Shown: positions 25,601 through 33,347, counted from the stretch's first letter. The stretch: 54,279 bases of DNA from Candidatus Saganbacteria bacterium (GCA_013202975.1 JABMQY010000033.1:1-54279); one strand, 5' to 3'. Numbers and translations are program-made. Notes: generated by a model not told the origin, from the letters alone.

Positions 25601-27580
25601 GACAGTGTTTCTCCAACAGGCGAAATTAATATTGCAGGTGGTGCTGCCTATACTACAAATATTTCTGTGAGCTTAAGTCTTTTGGGATCAGATGGAGAAT
25701 CAGGTATTACTAAGATGAAAATCTGGAATGACGGAGACAACGAACCGTCAACGGAATTAGATTATACAGCCTCAAAAACATGGTCCCTTCGTAACGTTTC
25801 AGGAGCAAGAATTGTCTATGTCAAATACAAAGATAATGCAGGTAACTGGTCATCAACTTATTCTGACACAATAATACTTGATTCAGCTGTCCCAACCGGA
25901 TCGATGTCTGTTAATACCAATGCAGCTTATATAAACAGTACCTCGGTAACATTAAATATTTCCGCATCTGACAACGGCTCCGGAGTTTCTCGGATGAAAA
26001 TATGGAACGATGGGGGAAATGAACCATCAAGTGATCAGGCTTATTCAGCTTCTGTTTCCTGGGCACTAAGAAATTCAGAGGGAAAGCGAACAGTCTATAT
26101 AAAATTTAAGGATAACGCCGGCAATTGGTCATCTACATATAGCGATAACATCTTTCTGGACAGCCTTCCCCCTATAGTTTCTCCGCCGTCAAATCAATCC
26201 TTTAATCCATATCTTAATGCCCTATCGCTTAACTTTTCAGTTAGTGATGCAAATCTTAAGTCTGTTAGCGCAAAAATAAAATTTGGAACAATCACTATTA
26301 AAGATCTGTCTGTTAGTGGAAATTTTGTTGCTTCCTGGGATGGAACTAATAATAGCGGGGATTATGTTAATGAGGGGATATATTTATTAGAGATTCAAGC
26401 ATCAGATAAAGCAGGAAATTCATCATCTAATAATATTTGCTCAATAAGCTTGAACGACAATCAATATATTTCAGCGGGTAGTAAGCCTCGAATATACATT
26501 GATGGAGGTCTCTACATAATATGGATAAATGGACAGTCTGGTGATGGAAAGAATTTCAAGCTATATAAAAGACATTGCCAACAAGATTACGCAAAAAACA
26601 TTGTTGATTCAAGCAAATATACTCAGTCGGGACCAGATTGGGTCTTATATCATGATTCAGAACCGAGTACAGTTAAGATTAACGGAATCACTCACAAGGT
26701 CTGGCAAAGTGGTAAAAACATTTATTATCAGCGCAATAATTCTTCTAGTATAAATATTGCTAAAGGGATTGACTATGGATATAAAGATCCAGTTGTATCA
26801 GCTAATTCTAGTGGAGAAGCCTTCCTGTCTTGGTGCGGATCTTTTGGTTTGGCATCATCTATCTACTTTCAAAAGATCCCCGTAAACTTTGCCCCTCTAA
26901 AAGGAACTGTCTCCGCAGCAGGGGTCAAAACTGGTAAAAATCAGTTTTCAGCCAAACCAGAACTCATCTCTCCCGGCGATGGGGAAACGATCAAAACACT
27001 GCGCCCGACCTTTAAGTGGATCGGTATCCGAGGAGTTACTGATTATAGTGTTATCATTGGAAAGATAAACCTTCTTTCAACACCAGATAGAACTTTTAAT
27101 AAAACCGCAACTCAAAGTGAAGCTTTAATATTTGAACAATCCATCCATGATTTTGATCAGGGGCTTGATCGGGGAGAGTGGCAGTGGCAGGTTCTTGCAA
27201 ATCCGTCTCAAACAAATGAATCAAAATCAGAAATCTGGTCTTTTGATGTTGATCCGCCATTAACAATTGCCGGTATAACTAATTATCCAAATCCATTCAA
27301 TCCAAATAACGAAAGAACCAAAATCCGATATCGTTTGGGTGCTGAAGCAGACGATGTGACGATTAGAATTTATGACATTACAGGCTCTTTGGTTCGAGAA
27401 CTTGATGGAACAACTAATGCTGAAACCGGCTCCACCTGGAATAAATATAATGATGTCAACTGGGACGGAAAAAATGATATGGGAGATATTGTTCTAAACG
27501 GAATCTATCCGTTTGAGATCATCGCAAAATTAGGAGGTGCAAGCGTAAATGGAAGAGGCAAAATTGCGGTTCTTAAGTAG
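16616..27580 (+). CDS. giant secreted protein with FlgD-like Ig repeats
   Basis: 3,654 residues with a signal peptide (hydrophobic 4-17, cleavage near TSHA-TLEA). The body is almost wholly beta: repeated FlgD/CHU_C-like Ig domains marked by SPNKDG, PNPFTPNNDG and FTPNGD motifs and by W-(D/N)G-(K/R) loops (FxWNARKKDGKPIANGRY type). A middle region (about 830-1250) lacks these marks. Three near-identical Ig units of about 93 residues occur near the end (25330-26165). The last 90 residues begin NYPNPFNPNNE, a C-terminal module like those used for cell-surface attachment. The role is probably adhesin or surface layer. The start is a TTG inside a terminator-like T tract. A 39-bp dispersed palindrome is inserted in frame at 18321. 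Confidence 0.93.
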   Translation: MIRSLLIVSCIFVLLLPSTSHATLEAFSAKKPLIIKFKLKDEQAVCLKNITCALFDLEDRLITKIATSASMSKGKHFFVWNARKKDGKPIANGRYYVSIKAFDQAGNKKISMKAISIDTSAPKILSAEFSPKTMTSASKTQKVIVKTDEPATVFIRMKNKETGTVNVYLAKSTSHKSTGAEAQYTWDYSNQFSAGLKDGVYEVEISAQDKAGNESAAFEAGNIRVDRTPPVIYAQAAVPYVLSNIGANPYTTTLSYMVSEPNSAVTIKVIEEKTGKIVKTLTDKALLNSENKSTWNGSSIKVATGSYRFKIIAEDKFGNYSVAYATCVKDGIAPVISFPAANANLSGVVAIKGTAIDPDWTNDKLFERYSLYYAIGKKTPSTVPEKWPTIWKKDFIKIPEINGNGTRPLQGNSTLGYLYTTGLKNGEYTILVVVEEKEGIKIACARHISVYNDAEQTATQPFIKLHPIAPSVSFNSDNSVKLPINFVNSVAPANVYVEIVEAGLKRLVFHKKFQNVAGTTFTGKPTYENGKDLGYFIWMDANNVWHIEWSHDGKLHRFSGNIVALDGKITPLPQGEGMGVRATENLISWNTTSSGGFSFKPDHNVQQLMIFPKIDEETKSPQIYASNIYMGIAKNTKSYLPIMIDVKNSNGGNLSSSGCEWDGKLETGAYADSGNYIVRVRAEGINGFGLATAESRVNIITPFEVKNIETVNQTFSPFGLPDRVSIFYGVSKDSNVSAYVYDYRKNLVSTLFENKKVLGGHCFSWKGNYPDSTSGTIVTGGNYLIKLVISALDGSGSFTKEISGISVQKTISNENYAKINPIGKEAAFQGSKVRLAQGESPYYYEAKASGYYHPPRDFTYNLSASGKQRFTMYPYVPFAGLMHRGFKQVDIKAKITYRVHYQQYLGYRVFHGEVWGNDKYDITNVLKANLTENNPALHDESICGPRGDRGSVTRIETSIEVYAAGDDKFLLDYSDWIDVSDSIGKLTKKGIFRINFKYALESTKKINYDVAFDTVYRDLKTYKASAVLELEDNIKYSRLTNRFIPWYGFVNKNHPLTKDFSVYLTDINRGLGFPGKLFFDDPNAKPDTPHKKTPEDIGGRLGGKSWEEKAAELKILANQANLLGYKGSLASSAGYDNYLSDEYFEYIPISSPAGQEFIKVNNTTYTVKTDAVLLSSAKSGESQNTFSFSWPNPAKEINSWKLKYGMGGDNYKTLIGSGKIDKPEKAQKWDAYGKEENICFYELNESGLKQTSSSANLSGKTIYYKSSGRSFWESDKSLRQLLPVPDHVENLKYSISTDAKELKLELRDGAVYAEDLSSPQAWSTDNDSTLLASGGKIISGSKIFNEKDFCGKKHLKFFPEYKIDGDFNSKSALQYTFLTEDPFKRNFGTNIDNPNLEINDWKVSVFDKSKNRNPDLKVHAVKVNADHRDDYFILKLNSNSSEKRFVEITGSVSGPYEIIFFDGSTWKTIAKESSGRTGNLAWWDVNRLNGKYTVLLKTGSYISTQNISIGTLVKRGETKKVFSAYRRALLSFPEEAFKEDQLVTITPVSMTEIKLRNRPILMTHGPIVEIKPSPYKFDLDKRPTLSFFYTFDDLKNHGYWNGAGQPSGLGLNIHQITAKGDLQIVDNNNQTVEKDSNGDLLYVFHAPLSHFSTYTLVNGKFRLSAPVIFADRYITNKNTVNIWGTAEPESELQLFVSKEPRSSFSGFLPQSRGLAAKDGKFKFSNIKLLQEGKNYIYVASNPKGEINVKTQNYVEIIKDTFPPRAAASSNLSAFSPNKDGKWDEATFTLSSNENGKLKFIVTDPDSALLLSQTLSVESDRQVNLAWGKNGFNIYQQQKSGKWLLLNSVYFSNILSDGYYPYTVFSIDQAGNISNNIRGSVVIDTTPPNVLSLDAKPNPFTPNNDGVKDNTTFSFKLSEPAYSTINIFRNDNILYRRYSKTVGDKQMGSWTWDGRGARNELIGGNYSYFIQAEDAVGNVATSETKTIKVDHIPSLLDYAYADPDPFSPAKGNFTNIKYYLARDNCRVKVFIVGPENKPIKNLVLGELQNKGEHIAKWYGDFLPGYSGRVADGMYEFRVIAQDQSGGKPASVSNTVLVDNTPPAIFLYPVKIDPVTKKATLKYNIPEQASLEVSVYNDEGKYIQNLYSGNKNAGTYSLDYLKAMDTDLRKKYFKLLAIDKAKNSFEKNSELFTLNTTGSINISEHLANPSAFTPNGDSHTDLTRISYRLSGGTTDYIVTVKIIDSANSTINTIVDAERQSAGIHSYYWGGKTDLKDGLYQYEITVEDRTGDKAIAKGEILTVVTKPTTTILAPNSSDTALLTYSINYPAQWITNEADVKIDIKTGTGEVIFTKNFRHSAGTYNHTWAPATLPSGTYYIYLNATDGMGTHARPQKATVIVNYDDKKDYLEEDKTTPEADTIAPIFSSLSSDPLLAQDQTEITISFITSEDLISNPKVTINGEETKKPPFLFGKEYKYTYTVKTNDRNGVATIGITGEDSAGNKGSYSTNKIIESFRIDTSNPVVVSYEVKAKEYLISQPSPFTPNNDKINDVTYLYYSLSESADVTARVYRGSDLVKTLVTNLWQEKGGEILPWRGDITSNQALYDKDNNGYADSGKYDFIVEARDKAGNITDRKYGGTVWIQESILKIVEPDQWFGVRIFSPSGASNTVLYFRVNRESYPKDYKKPEWISVKAVNQDVGTYTVRIYDSEGSLIRTLVNSQNIKSSVITGVKWDGRDSSLAFVADGRYRIVVEVKDFTGVAAHYGNPFEKWVIVDKTPPNLANLSVSNQYISPNSSQSTATKTTSINYSLSDNFSSLTSEANGVSLFIDVYHDLSNVMRLDDVTKEVTATSSSQAKFWDGTIPGGSTPVGSAWGSIYPDGTYTYRITATDLAGNIVTKEANDLVVDTIAPNGSILIDANNQYATSTSVALAIFGSDTTSTVTEMKIWGLESSEPSTWETYSETKAWTLTNSQGNRTINLRLKDRAGNTSIILPDSIYLDSVSPTGEINIAGGAAYTTNISVSLSLLGSDGESGITKMKIWNDGDNEPSTELDYTASKTWSLRNVSGARIVYVKYKDNAGNWSSTYSDTIILDSAVPTGSMSVNTNAAYINSTSVTLNISASDNGSGVSRMKIWNDGGNEPSSDQAYSASVSWALRNSEGKRTVYIKFKDNAGNWSSTYSDNIFLDSLPPIVSPPSNQSFNPYLNALSLNFSVSDANLKSVSAKIKFGTITIKDLSVSGNFVASWDGTNNSGDYVNEGIYLLEIQASDKAGNSSSNNICSISLNDNQYISAGSKPRIYIDGGLYIIWINGQSGDGKNFKLYKRHCQQDYAKNIVDSSKYTQSGPDWVLYHDSEPSTVKINGITHKVWQSGKNIYYQRNNSSSINIAKGIDYGYKDPVVSANSSGEAFLSWCGSFGLASSIYFQKIPVNFAPLKGTVSAAGVKTGKNQFSAKPELISPGDGETIKTLRPTFKWIGIRGVTDYSVIIGKINLLSTPDRTFNKTATQSEALIFEQSIHDFDQGLDRGEWQWQVLANPSQTNESKSEIWSFDVDPPLTIAGITNYPNPFNPNNERTKIRYRLGAEADDVTIRIYDITGSLVRELDGTTNAETGSTWNKYNDVNWDGKNDMGDIVLNGIYPFEIIAKLGGASVNGRGKIAVLK
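18321..18359 (+). repeat. dispersed palindrome inserted in frame in the giant gene
   Basis: The perfect 11-bp arms CCCCTCTCCCT (18324-18334) and AGGGAGAGGGG (18336-18346) sit inside outer TCACCC...GGGTGA. The sequence is the widespread CCCTCTCCCTCAGGGAGAGGG type of intergenic repeat (from memory). Here it is translated as TPLPQGEGMGVRA without breaking the frame. Confidence 0.8.
25330..26165 (+). repeat. three tandem Ig-like units in the giant gene
   Basis: Three units of about 93 codons share the marks TGSI-, MKIWNDGxNEPS, LRNxxGxRTVYVKFKDNAGNWSSTYSD and -LDS. Units 2 and 3 are the closest, and also similar in DNA, which suggests recent duplication. Confidence 0.8.
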
Positions 27581-28469
27581 CATAGTTATTATATTGATAG
27601 CTGTAGTTCCAGCCTACGCAATAGGACAGGGAGGGATAGAATTCGACATGCTGAGCACCGGGGTAGGGGCTCGACCTTTAGGAATGGGAGGAGCCTTCAC
27701 TGCTGTTGCCGATAATGCCGATTGTCCATTTTATAATCCCGCAGGCCTCGCAAACATATATTTTAAAGAAATCACCACCACCCAAACCAAATTATCAACC
27801 GATGCAGACCACTATTATATAAGCTATGTCCAACCTTTGGGAAAAGGATCTTTGGGAATCTCATGGATCCAGGTAGGTACTGGCAGCCTAACACAGACCT
27901 CTGCAACAGTTGATGCCTACAATGAAGTTATTAATTTGAATTCCTTTTCATATTTCACAAATGCTTATCTTATTTCTTACGGAATGAAATTAACAAAAAG
28001 AATTGCAGCTGGATTGACTGCAAAATATTTAAGTTCTGATATGACCCGGCAAACCGGCGGCCAGGCGCATGGTTACTCTGTTTCGCCCGGAGTATTGGTA
28101 AGACCGTCAGAAATATTTACACTCGGCTTTAAAATTGATGAATTATTTAACAATCTTTCCTGGGGAACCGGAACTTCAGAAAAAGCTCCGCCTAATCTGC
28201 ATTTAGGAATGGCAGTGAGGTCGAATATTTCTGGTCTCTTTGCCCTCGATTTCTCCCAAATCCTAAAATCCGGATATACTGGTTCTATCTCTGCCGGATA
28301 TGAGTGGGAAAGGGAGGGATTAGCCTTCCGCCTGGGATATGCCGATTCTGCAATGACCGCCGGGGCTGGCTTTCGCTCAGGAGTTGCCCAAATAGACTAC
28401 GCTTATGTTCAACAAACCTCACTAAGCAAAGACAACGTCCATAGGATCTCGTTGAGCGGAAGATGGTAA
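27549..28469 (+). CDS. PorV/PorQ-like outer membrane protein
   Basis: 306 residues. A signal peptide (IVIILIAVVPAYA) is followed by the family mark FDMLSTGVGARPLGMGGAFTAVADNADCPFYNPAGLA and then repeated beta strands ending in a terminal aromatic residue (LSGRW). PorV is a 14-stranded barrel that shuttles substrates in type IX secretion, and relatives occur in many phyla. Here it overlaps the end of the giant gene by 32 nt; with the surface-type tail on that protein, a secretion or anchoring partnership is likely. The ATG at 27549 has AGGAGG 11 nt upstream; a TTG at 27564 is an alternative start. Confidence 0.88.
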   Translation: MEEAKLRFLSSIVIILIAVVPAYAIGQGGIEFDMLSTGVGARPLGMGGAFTAVADNADCPFYNPAGLANIYFKEITTTQTKLSTDADHYYISYVQPLGKGSLGISWIQVGTGSLTQTSATVDAYNEVINLNSFSYFTNAYLISYGMKLTKRIAAGLTAKYLSSDMTRQTGGQAHGYSVSPGVLVRPSEIFTLGFKIDELFNNLSWGTGTSEKAPPNLHLGMAVRSNISGLFALDFSQILKSGYTGSISAGYEWEREGLAFRLGYADSAMTAGAGFRSGVAQIDYAYVQQTSLSKDNVHRISLSGRW

Positions 28470-28491
28470 TTCAATAACCTCAAAATAGAGT

Positions 28492-28518
28492 GAAATTTTT
28501 TAGCTTTGATGGCGAAAC
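28492..28518 (+). promoter_or_regulatory. sigma28-like promoter of the lipoprotein gene
   Basis: GAAA at 28492-28495, a 15-nt spacer, and GGCGAAAC at 28511-28518. The ATG at 28525 follows after 6 nt, so the transcript is likely leaderless. Confidence 0.62.
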
Positions 28519-28524
28519 AAAGAC

Positions 28525-29031
28525 ATGGTTTTTATTTCTAGACGTGGTTTTATTGTCGCCGCAGCAGCAGGAACTGCATTACTACCTTCGGGTTGTATCT
28601 GGTCCCAGATTGAGCATGATCAAGTTCCAAAAGGACTGAAGGGAAGAAAATGGATTACAAATACCGGGTCAATCATAAACCAATATGGACGAAATCTGAC
28701 AAATCCGGACTCGATAGATATTAGCTTCCCAAGGGCCAAATTAAGGACTGCTCGGGAGATCAAGTTATTTTTTTGTCTTATTAGCCGTCATCATATACGC
28801 ACAGATCTTGAGTTGGAATTCGAAATTTGGATTCCGGAGCTTGGTAAAAGAAAATTCTCTGATAGTGACAGGCGGGTTGGATCGCTTTGCGGAGTAATTA
28901 CACTTTCAAAAAAAGATATTGCAAGTTTAATTAAAAAAAACAGACACACACTGAGGCTTCATAGTAGAGTAGTTAGTGCTGGTGATTGGGGTGCTAATTT
29001 TTACTTTGAGGGATATCAAATTATTAAATAG
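28525..29031 (+). CDS. putative Tat-exported lipoprotein, unknown function
   Basis: 168 residues. The N-terminus SRRGFIVAAAAGTALLPSGC has a twin-arginine motif, a mild hydrophobic stretch and a cysteine in a near-lipobox (PSGC), so Tat export and lipidation are plausible. The mature part is beta-rich with basic patches (LELEFEIWIPELGKRKF, LRLHSRVVSAGDWGANFYFEG). I recognise no domain. It is one of the few sigma28-like regulon products here with a clear export signal. Confidence 0.75.
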   Translation: MVFISRRGFIVAAAAGTALLPSGCIWSQIEHDQVPKGLKGRKWITNTGSIINQYGRNLTNPDSIDISFPRAKLRTAREIKLFFCLISRHHIRTDLELEFEIWIPELGKRKFSDSDRRVGSLCGVITLSKKDIASLIKKNRHTLRLHSRVVSAGDWGANFYFEGYQIIK

Positions 29032-29078
29032 GATTGCGTGGAAAGCAGGAAGGTTCAACGGTAATCTTAAAATAAGCT

Positions 29079-29105
29079 GAAATTTCTCAATAACATTCCA
29101 GATAT
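29079..29105 (+). promoter_or_regulatory. sigma28-like promoter of the 29122 gene
   Basis: GAAA at 29079-29082, a 15-nt spacer, and CCAGATAT at 29098-29105. GGAG precedes the ATG at 29122. Confidence 0.6.
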
Positions 29106-29121
29106 ATACCCGGAGATAACA

Positions 29122-31119
29122 ATGGGTATTAATATAAGTCAAAATATAGCACACAATAAGCCTAGACTTGCTGCCATGCTTAATAAATTTGATAAAGAGG
29201 GCGATCGAGATGGGATTATCGAGATTCCAGATATTCAAGGAACAAAAGGTCAGGAAAAACGTCTTCAGAATAAATATAAAGAACTCCTAAGTCTAATCGG
29301 AGCAAAGTATAATCCAACTGACAAAATAAAAGGACACGATGTTGTTGCTAAGCTTGTAACTTATTTGAAAAAAAATAATATTAAAGGTTCTCTTTATGAG
29401 GATTTTTCAGGAAAACGGATTGGGTCTTCTGGCGATAGTATGTTTGATGGTGTTTACGTAAGTACTTCTTTCCCAGGAGGTAGATCTCCTCATTTTACTG
29501 TCGAAGGCGAGATGATTATTCCCCCTAAGCCATTAGAAGATAAAAAATATTGTGAATCTTTGCGCAGTTGCCTGGCGCTTCAGCTTGGACACAATCCTAG
29601 TGATATTAGTATTAAGACATTTGTAAAAAATCCCTTTCCAATAAACCTGCCAGCCTATATTCGTGGACAAAGGTCTTCCTCTAAATATTTTGGTGAGTTT
29701 TATAAAAGTCGTACCACTAAGACTGAAAGAACAAAACCTAATTCACTTTGGTGTGATTCTTCTATTCCCACAGCAACTCTTGGCGACGTCCTAACGCCAT
29801 CCGGTAATAAAAGAAATACTATCGGAATGACATTTTTGAATAAGCTTGTTCCAAAAGGGAAAACTGCTCTTGATATTCTTTATTCTCATTTAAAAGGGGA
29901 AAAGGGTGGAGCGCTAATAATGTCCTATGGACCAAATGAGCTTCTCAGTATGTTTGGATTCATTTTAGGAATACCTAAGGGTGAAAATATGGAACCCCGA
30001 GAGTTTAAAGCAAATGTTATGAAAATTGTTCAATATTTCAGTAAACTACCTAACCGTATTATCTGGATTAAACCGATAAAAGTAGATCAGCTTCTTTTTC
30101 CGATTAATCAACAGAACGCGCGTTTTACTGATAATTCAAAGATTACCCCGGGAGAGTACTTTACCATCCAACCGTGGCTTGCGACAGTAAAGAGCGGTGC
30201 TCGTATTAAACGGACAAATGTTTTGAGTAGAAATCAAAAGAAGAGACTAGAAGAGAGGCAAAGGCAATACTGCAAAATAATAGATGCTGTTGCTGCTGGC
30301 TCAAACCAGGTCTTACCAGTAGACATGAACCCAAAACTTGTTCAATATCTTGACTCCCTTGAAAAGAAACCGCTTAAAATAGGGAAATTTATGATTAAAA
30401 ACAAGACGGAATTAATAACCGATGACGGCTTGCATCCTACTCGTACTTTTTATACCCTAATCGCCGGCTGGATTGGACAGGAGCTTGATAATGCTGGAGT
30501 AAAAATTCGGAAAATTGATGTGAATAAAATGGCAGATAAGCATCCTGAGCGTTTTCGACCAGAAGTAATGACTGATAGCATTCGCGCTGCAATTGTTAAA
30601 TTCATGAGTGTGAGCCTTGCTCCTCTGAAAAAAGGAGATCCGTCAAAAGAAAAGAACTTATTTTCTCTACACAGGCAACTTTCTGCGTATGGCCTGGCCC
30701 GGACAAATGAGGATGCTTTAGGAATGGGGGTAGAATTGGCACTGGAGCTTAGAACTACAAATCTCCCTTTCTATCGTGGATCTCATATGTCCCTTTCGGC
30801 AAGATTGGGAATAAGTGAAGAATATGCAATATCAAGAATGAATAAAAAGATCAAATTTGGCCTTAATGCCAGCGTGCTGGATTTTTCTGTTTTTTCATCT
30901 CCAGGAACCAATCCCTGGAGATTTACCCTACGCTGGGGAATGTTTCAACTTCTTCAGCTTAAACCATACTATGGGCTTGGTCTTGAGACCCGCTATGGTA
31001 TCAATCATGCGTCAAATATGGGTGAGGCAGGTTTAAATCTTAAGGCAAGCGTAACCGGTTTATTTTCAATGGATGGTCACCGTGTAGCAATTAATGCTGG
31101 AATAGAATACGAATTTTAA
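29122..31119 (+). CDS. EF-hand / SGNH-hydrolase-like / beta-barrel-like protein
   Basis: 665 residues. An EF-hand-type loop (EGDRDGIIEIPD, 26-37) is followed by SGNH hydrolase blocks: GDS with S106 (block I), YGPNEL (block III, about 275) and DDGLHPT with D and H (block V, about 435). The last 150 residues alternate hydrophobic strands and end in EYEF, a barrel-like C-terminus, so the layout recalls GDSL autotransporters. Unlike those, there is no signal peptide. SGNH enzymes deacylate or deacetylate lipids or glycans. It is a close paralog of 35787-37820. The hydrolase call rests on three short motifs only. Confidence 0.7.
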   Translation: MGINISQNIAHNKPRLAAMLNKFDKEGDRDGIIEIPDIQGTKGQEKRLQNKYKELLSLIGAKYNPTDKIKGHDVVAKLVTYLKKNNIKGSLYEDFSGKRIGSSGDSMFDGVYVSTSFPGGRSPHFTVEGEMIIPPKPLEDKKYCESLRSCLALQLGHNPSDISIKTFVKNPFPINLPAYIRGQRSSSKYFGEFYKSRTTKTERTKPNSLWCDSSIPTATLGDVLTPSGNKRNTIGMTFLNKLVPKGKTALDILYSHLKGEKGGALIMSYGPNELLSMFGFILGIPKGENMEPREFKANVMKIVQYFSKLPNRIIWIKPIKVDQLLFPINQQNARFTDNSKITPGEYFTIQPWLATVKSGARIKRTNVLSRNQKKRLEERQRQYCKIIDAVAAGSNQVLPVDMNPKLVQYLDSLEKKPLKIGKFMIKNKTELITDDGLHPTRTFYTLIAGWIGQELDNAGVKIRKIDVNKMADKHPERFRPEVMTDSIRAAIVKFMSVSLAPLKKGDPSKEKNLFSLHRQLSAYGLARTNEDALGMGVELALELRTTNLPFYRGSHMSLSARLGISEEYAISRMNKKIKFGLNASVLDFSVFSSPGTNPWRFTLRWGMFQLLQLKPYYGLGLETRYGINHASNMGEAGLNLKASVTGLFSMDGHRVAINAGIEYEF

Positions 31120-32204
31120 ACATCTTGTCGATTCTTATTTTCCTCAAAAACATTTCTATAGTCACTTATTAAAAAGAAGTTGGTTTTTTTTGTTTTTAGA
31201 CATAGCTTTATTTTGTCATTAAACAATTCTACCAGTTCATTTAAACCGACCAATCGACTGCTTTTTTTAGTCAACTCTTTTATGGTTTGATCATACAGAT
31301 ATTTTTTTCGAAATAAGAACCTGTCAGGTGTAGTTTGAAGTTTGAGACGCAGAGGGTGAAATAGTAAGCTGGCAAATAAAAGAAATACTGTTATGAAAAA
31401 AAACGATAAGGGATTAATGCCAAAAACAAAAAATCGAGAATAGAGCGAGGTTAAAATCACCATAAAGAAAGCGTAAGTAATAATCAGGATTAAGTAAGCC
31501 ATGATTCGGTTTATGGCTATTCTAATATCCATAAATCTTGTTTTCACAATTGCATAAGCAGTAAATCCGATTAAAAACAGTGTGCAGGTGGGGGCTAAAA
31601 AGTTTAAATAGATATTAAGAGCAGGTAAGATAAAGGCAAAGGTCACTCCCAATAATAGGCTAACAAAGATTCCGATCATAAGAAGCAAAGCCTGATATTT
31701 TCTTATCCCCTTTAAGGTGAAGAATTTTTTAAATAATATGTAGCACCCGCAAATCATGGTTATTAAGATATAGATACCAAATGAGTTATACACAATTCCA
31801 AATTTGAAATTAATTTTGCCAACATCTATTGGGGTAGATTTAATATAAAAATTAGTAAACAAAAATAATAGAAAAAACAAAATTGAACTGCCGTGAAAGA
31901 CAAAGAAGGCCTTGGTCTCTTTATAAGTATTTTCTGGAAATATTAATGTAAAATACAAAAAAATGCTTGGAAAGAAAAAGGCCGGCACAGTTGATACTCT
32001 TGTTAGGAATAGGGTCAGGTCATATGAAAAATAGCTCGAGAAGTATGCCAAACCCATAAGAGCCGTCCACAAGCTTAAGCTAGCCATGAATAATAGAAAA
32101 CTAATGTTTATACGGCTATTTCTGTTTTTTTGATAAACCAGGATACCGGTTGCCGACTGGATTAATGCAACCACTATTAGTGTTATTGGTACAAGATAGT
32201 CCAT
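31116..32204 (-). CDS. 7TM sensor half (membrane domain plus first half of GAF), module A copy 1
   Basis: 362 residues with about eight membrane helices in the first 265. Then comes LQTTPDRFLFRKKY, the junction typical of HisKA_7TM kinases, and about 60 residues that match only the start of a GAF domain (LFNDKIKLCLKTKKTNFFLISDYRNVFE). There is no kinase domain. The missing GAF remainder and kinase are on the opposite strand at 33348. It is a tandem paralog of 32211-33287, 6 nt apart. The 3' end overlaps the 29122 gene by 4 nt. Confidence 0.87.
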   Translation of the reverse strand: MDYLVPITLIVVALIQSATGILVYQKNRNSRINISFLLFMASLSLWTALMGLAYFSSYFSYDLTLFLTRVSTVPAFFFPSIFLYFTLIFPENTYKETKAFFVFHGSSILFFLLFLFTNFYIKSTPIDVGKINFKFGIVYNSFGIYILITMICGCYILFKKFFTLKGIRKYQALLLMIGIFVSLLLGVTFAFILPALNIYLNFLAPTCTLFLIGFTAYAIVKTRFMDIRIAINRIMAYLILIITYAFFMVILTSLYSRFFVFGINPLSFFFITVFLLFASLLFHPLRLKLQTTPDRFLFRKKYLYDQTIKELTKKSSRLVGLNELVELFNDKIKLCLKTKKTNFFLISDYRNVFEENKNRQDV

Positions 32205-32210
32205 GGTTGG

Positions 32211-33287
32211 CTAGTTTTTATCCTCCTCAAAAACATTTTTATAGTCGCTTATCAGAAAAAGGCCGGTCTTTTTGGTTTTAAGGCATTGCTTTATTTTTTT
32301 ATTAAATATTTCTGCCAGTTCATTTAGACCGACCAATCGGCCGCTTTTTCCCCTTAACTCTTTTACGGTGCTCTCAAAAATATATTTTTTTCGAAATAAG
32401 AACCGGTCGGGAGTAGTCTGAAGATGGAGGCGGATCGGGTGAAAAAACAGGCTTGCAAATAAAAGTAATCCGATTAAAAACACAAAAGATAACAGATTGG
32501 CCCCAAAAAGAAAGAATTGTGAATAAAGAATAGTTAAAATGATCACAAAGAATGCGTATGAGATGATCAAGATCGAATAAGCCATTATTCTGTTTATTGC
32601 TATTTGGATGTCCATAAATCTTGTTTTGATTATTGCATAAGCGGTAAAACCGATTGAAAACAGGGTGCAAACGGGGGCCAGAAAATTCAAATAGATATTT
32701 AAAGCGGGTAAAACAAAGGCAAAAATCACCCCCAAAATAATACTAATGAATGACCCGATTAAATACAATAAAACCTGATGTTTTCTTATCCCTTTTAAAG
32801 TAAAAAACTTTTTTAACAATATGTAACAGCCATAAACCATGGTTATTCCGACATATAGGCCAAAAATGTTATAAATTATCCCGTATTTAAAATTTATTTT
32901 TCCCGCTTCGATTACAGCAGAGCCGATATAAGCGTCAGAAAACAGGAAGCCAAGAAAAAACAAAACAGGGAAAGCATGAAACACTAAAAATGCAGCTGTC
33001 CTCTTATAAGTGTTTTCAGGAAAGATCAGGGTAAAATAGAGAAAAGTGCCAGGAAAGAAAAAGGCCGGGATTGTTGATATTCTTGTAAACAGAAGGGTTA
33101 AGCTGGATGAATAATAGCTCAATAAATAGGCTGAACCCATAAGGAAAGACCACAGGCTTAAAGCCGCCATAAACAATAAAAAACTAATATTTATACGATT
33201 ACTTCTGCTCCTTTGAAAAACCAGGAGCCCGGTTGCGGACTGAATTAATGCAACCACTATTAGTATTATCGGTACAAAATAGTCCAT
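32211..33287 (-). CDS. 7TM sensor half, module A copy 2
   Basis: 358 residues, same layout and high similarity to its downstream paralog: about eight helices, LQTTPDRFLFRKKY and a truncated GAF ending FLISDYKNVFEEDKN. It is first in the two-gene minus-strand operon. TATAAT (33299-33294) lies only 6 nt before the ATG and there is no Shine-Dalgarno, so the mRNA is probably leaderless. It faces the kinase half-gene across about 60 nt. Confidence 0.87.
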   Translation of the reverse strand: MDYFVPIILIVVALIQSATGLLVFQRSRSNRINISFLLFMAALSLWSFLMGSAYLLSYYSSSLTLLFTRISTIPAFFFPGTFLYFTLIFPENTYKRTAAFLVFHAFPVLFFLGFLFSDAYIGSAVIEAGKINFKYGIIYNIFGLYVGITMVYGCYILLKKFFTLKGIRKHQVLLYLIGSFISIILGVIFAFVLPALNIYLNFLAPVCTLFSIGFTAYAIIKTRFMDIQIAINRIMAYSILIISYAFFVIILTILYSQFFLFGANLLSFVFLIGLLLFASLFFHPIRLHLQTTPDRFLFRKKYIFESTVKELRGKSGRLVGLNELAEIFNKKIKQCLKTKKTGLFLISDYKNVFEEDKN

Positions 33288-33293
33288 TTATAA

Positions 33294-33299
33294 ATTATA
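33294..33299 (-). promoter_or_regulatory. -10 element of the module A sensor operon
   Basis: TATAAT on the minus strand, 6 nt before the ATG. No good -35 element was seen. Confidence 0.5.
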
Positions 33300-33311
33300 C
33301 ACCAGGCAGGC

Positions 33312-33340
33312 TTGACTTTGTCCCTATATCGTATCATTAT
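33312..33340 (+). promoter_or_regulatory. sigma70-like promoter of the module A kinase
   Basis: TTGACT at 33312-33317, a 17-nt spacer, and CATTAT at 33335-33340. The ATG is 7 nt downstream, with no Shine-Dalgarno, so this is a probable leaderless mRNA. Confidence 0.65.
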
Positions 33341-33347
33341 TTAATTT

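Noticed and set aside
31116-33287. Sensor halves as decayed histidine kinases
   Set aside because: Four such genes end at nearly the same point, all frames are clean, and the missing part is encoded next door in both modules.
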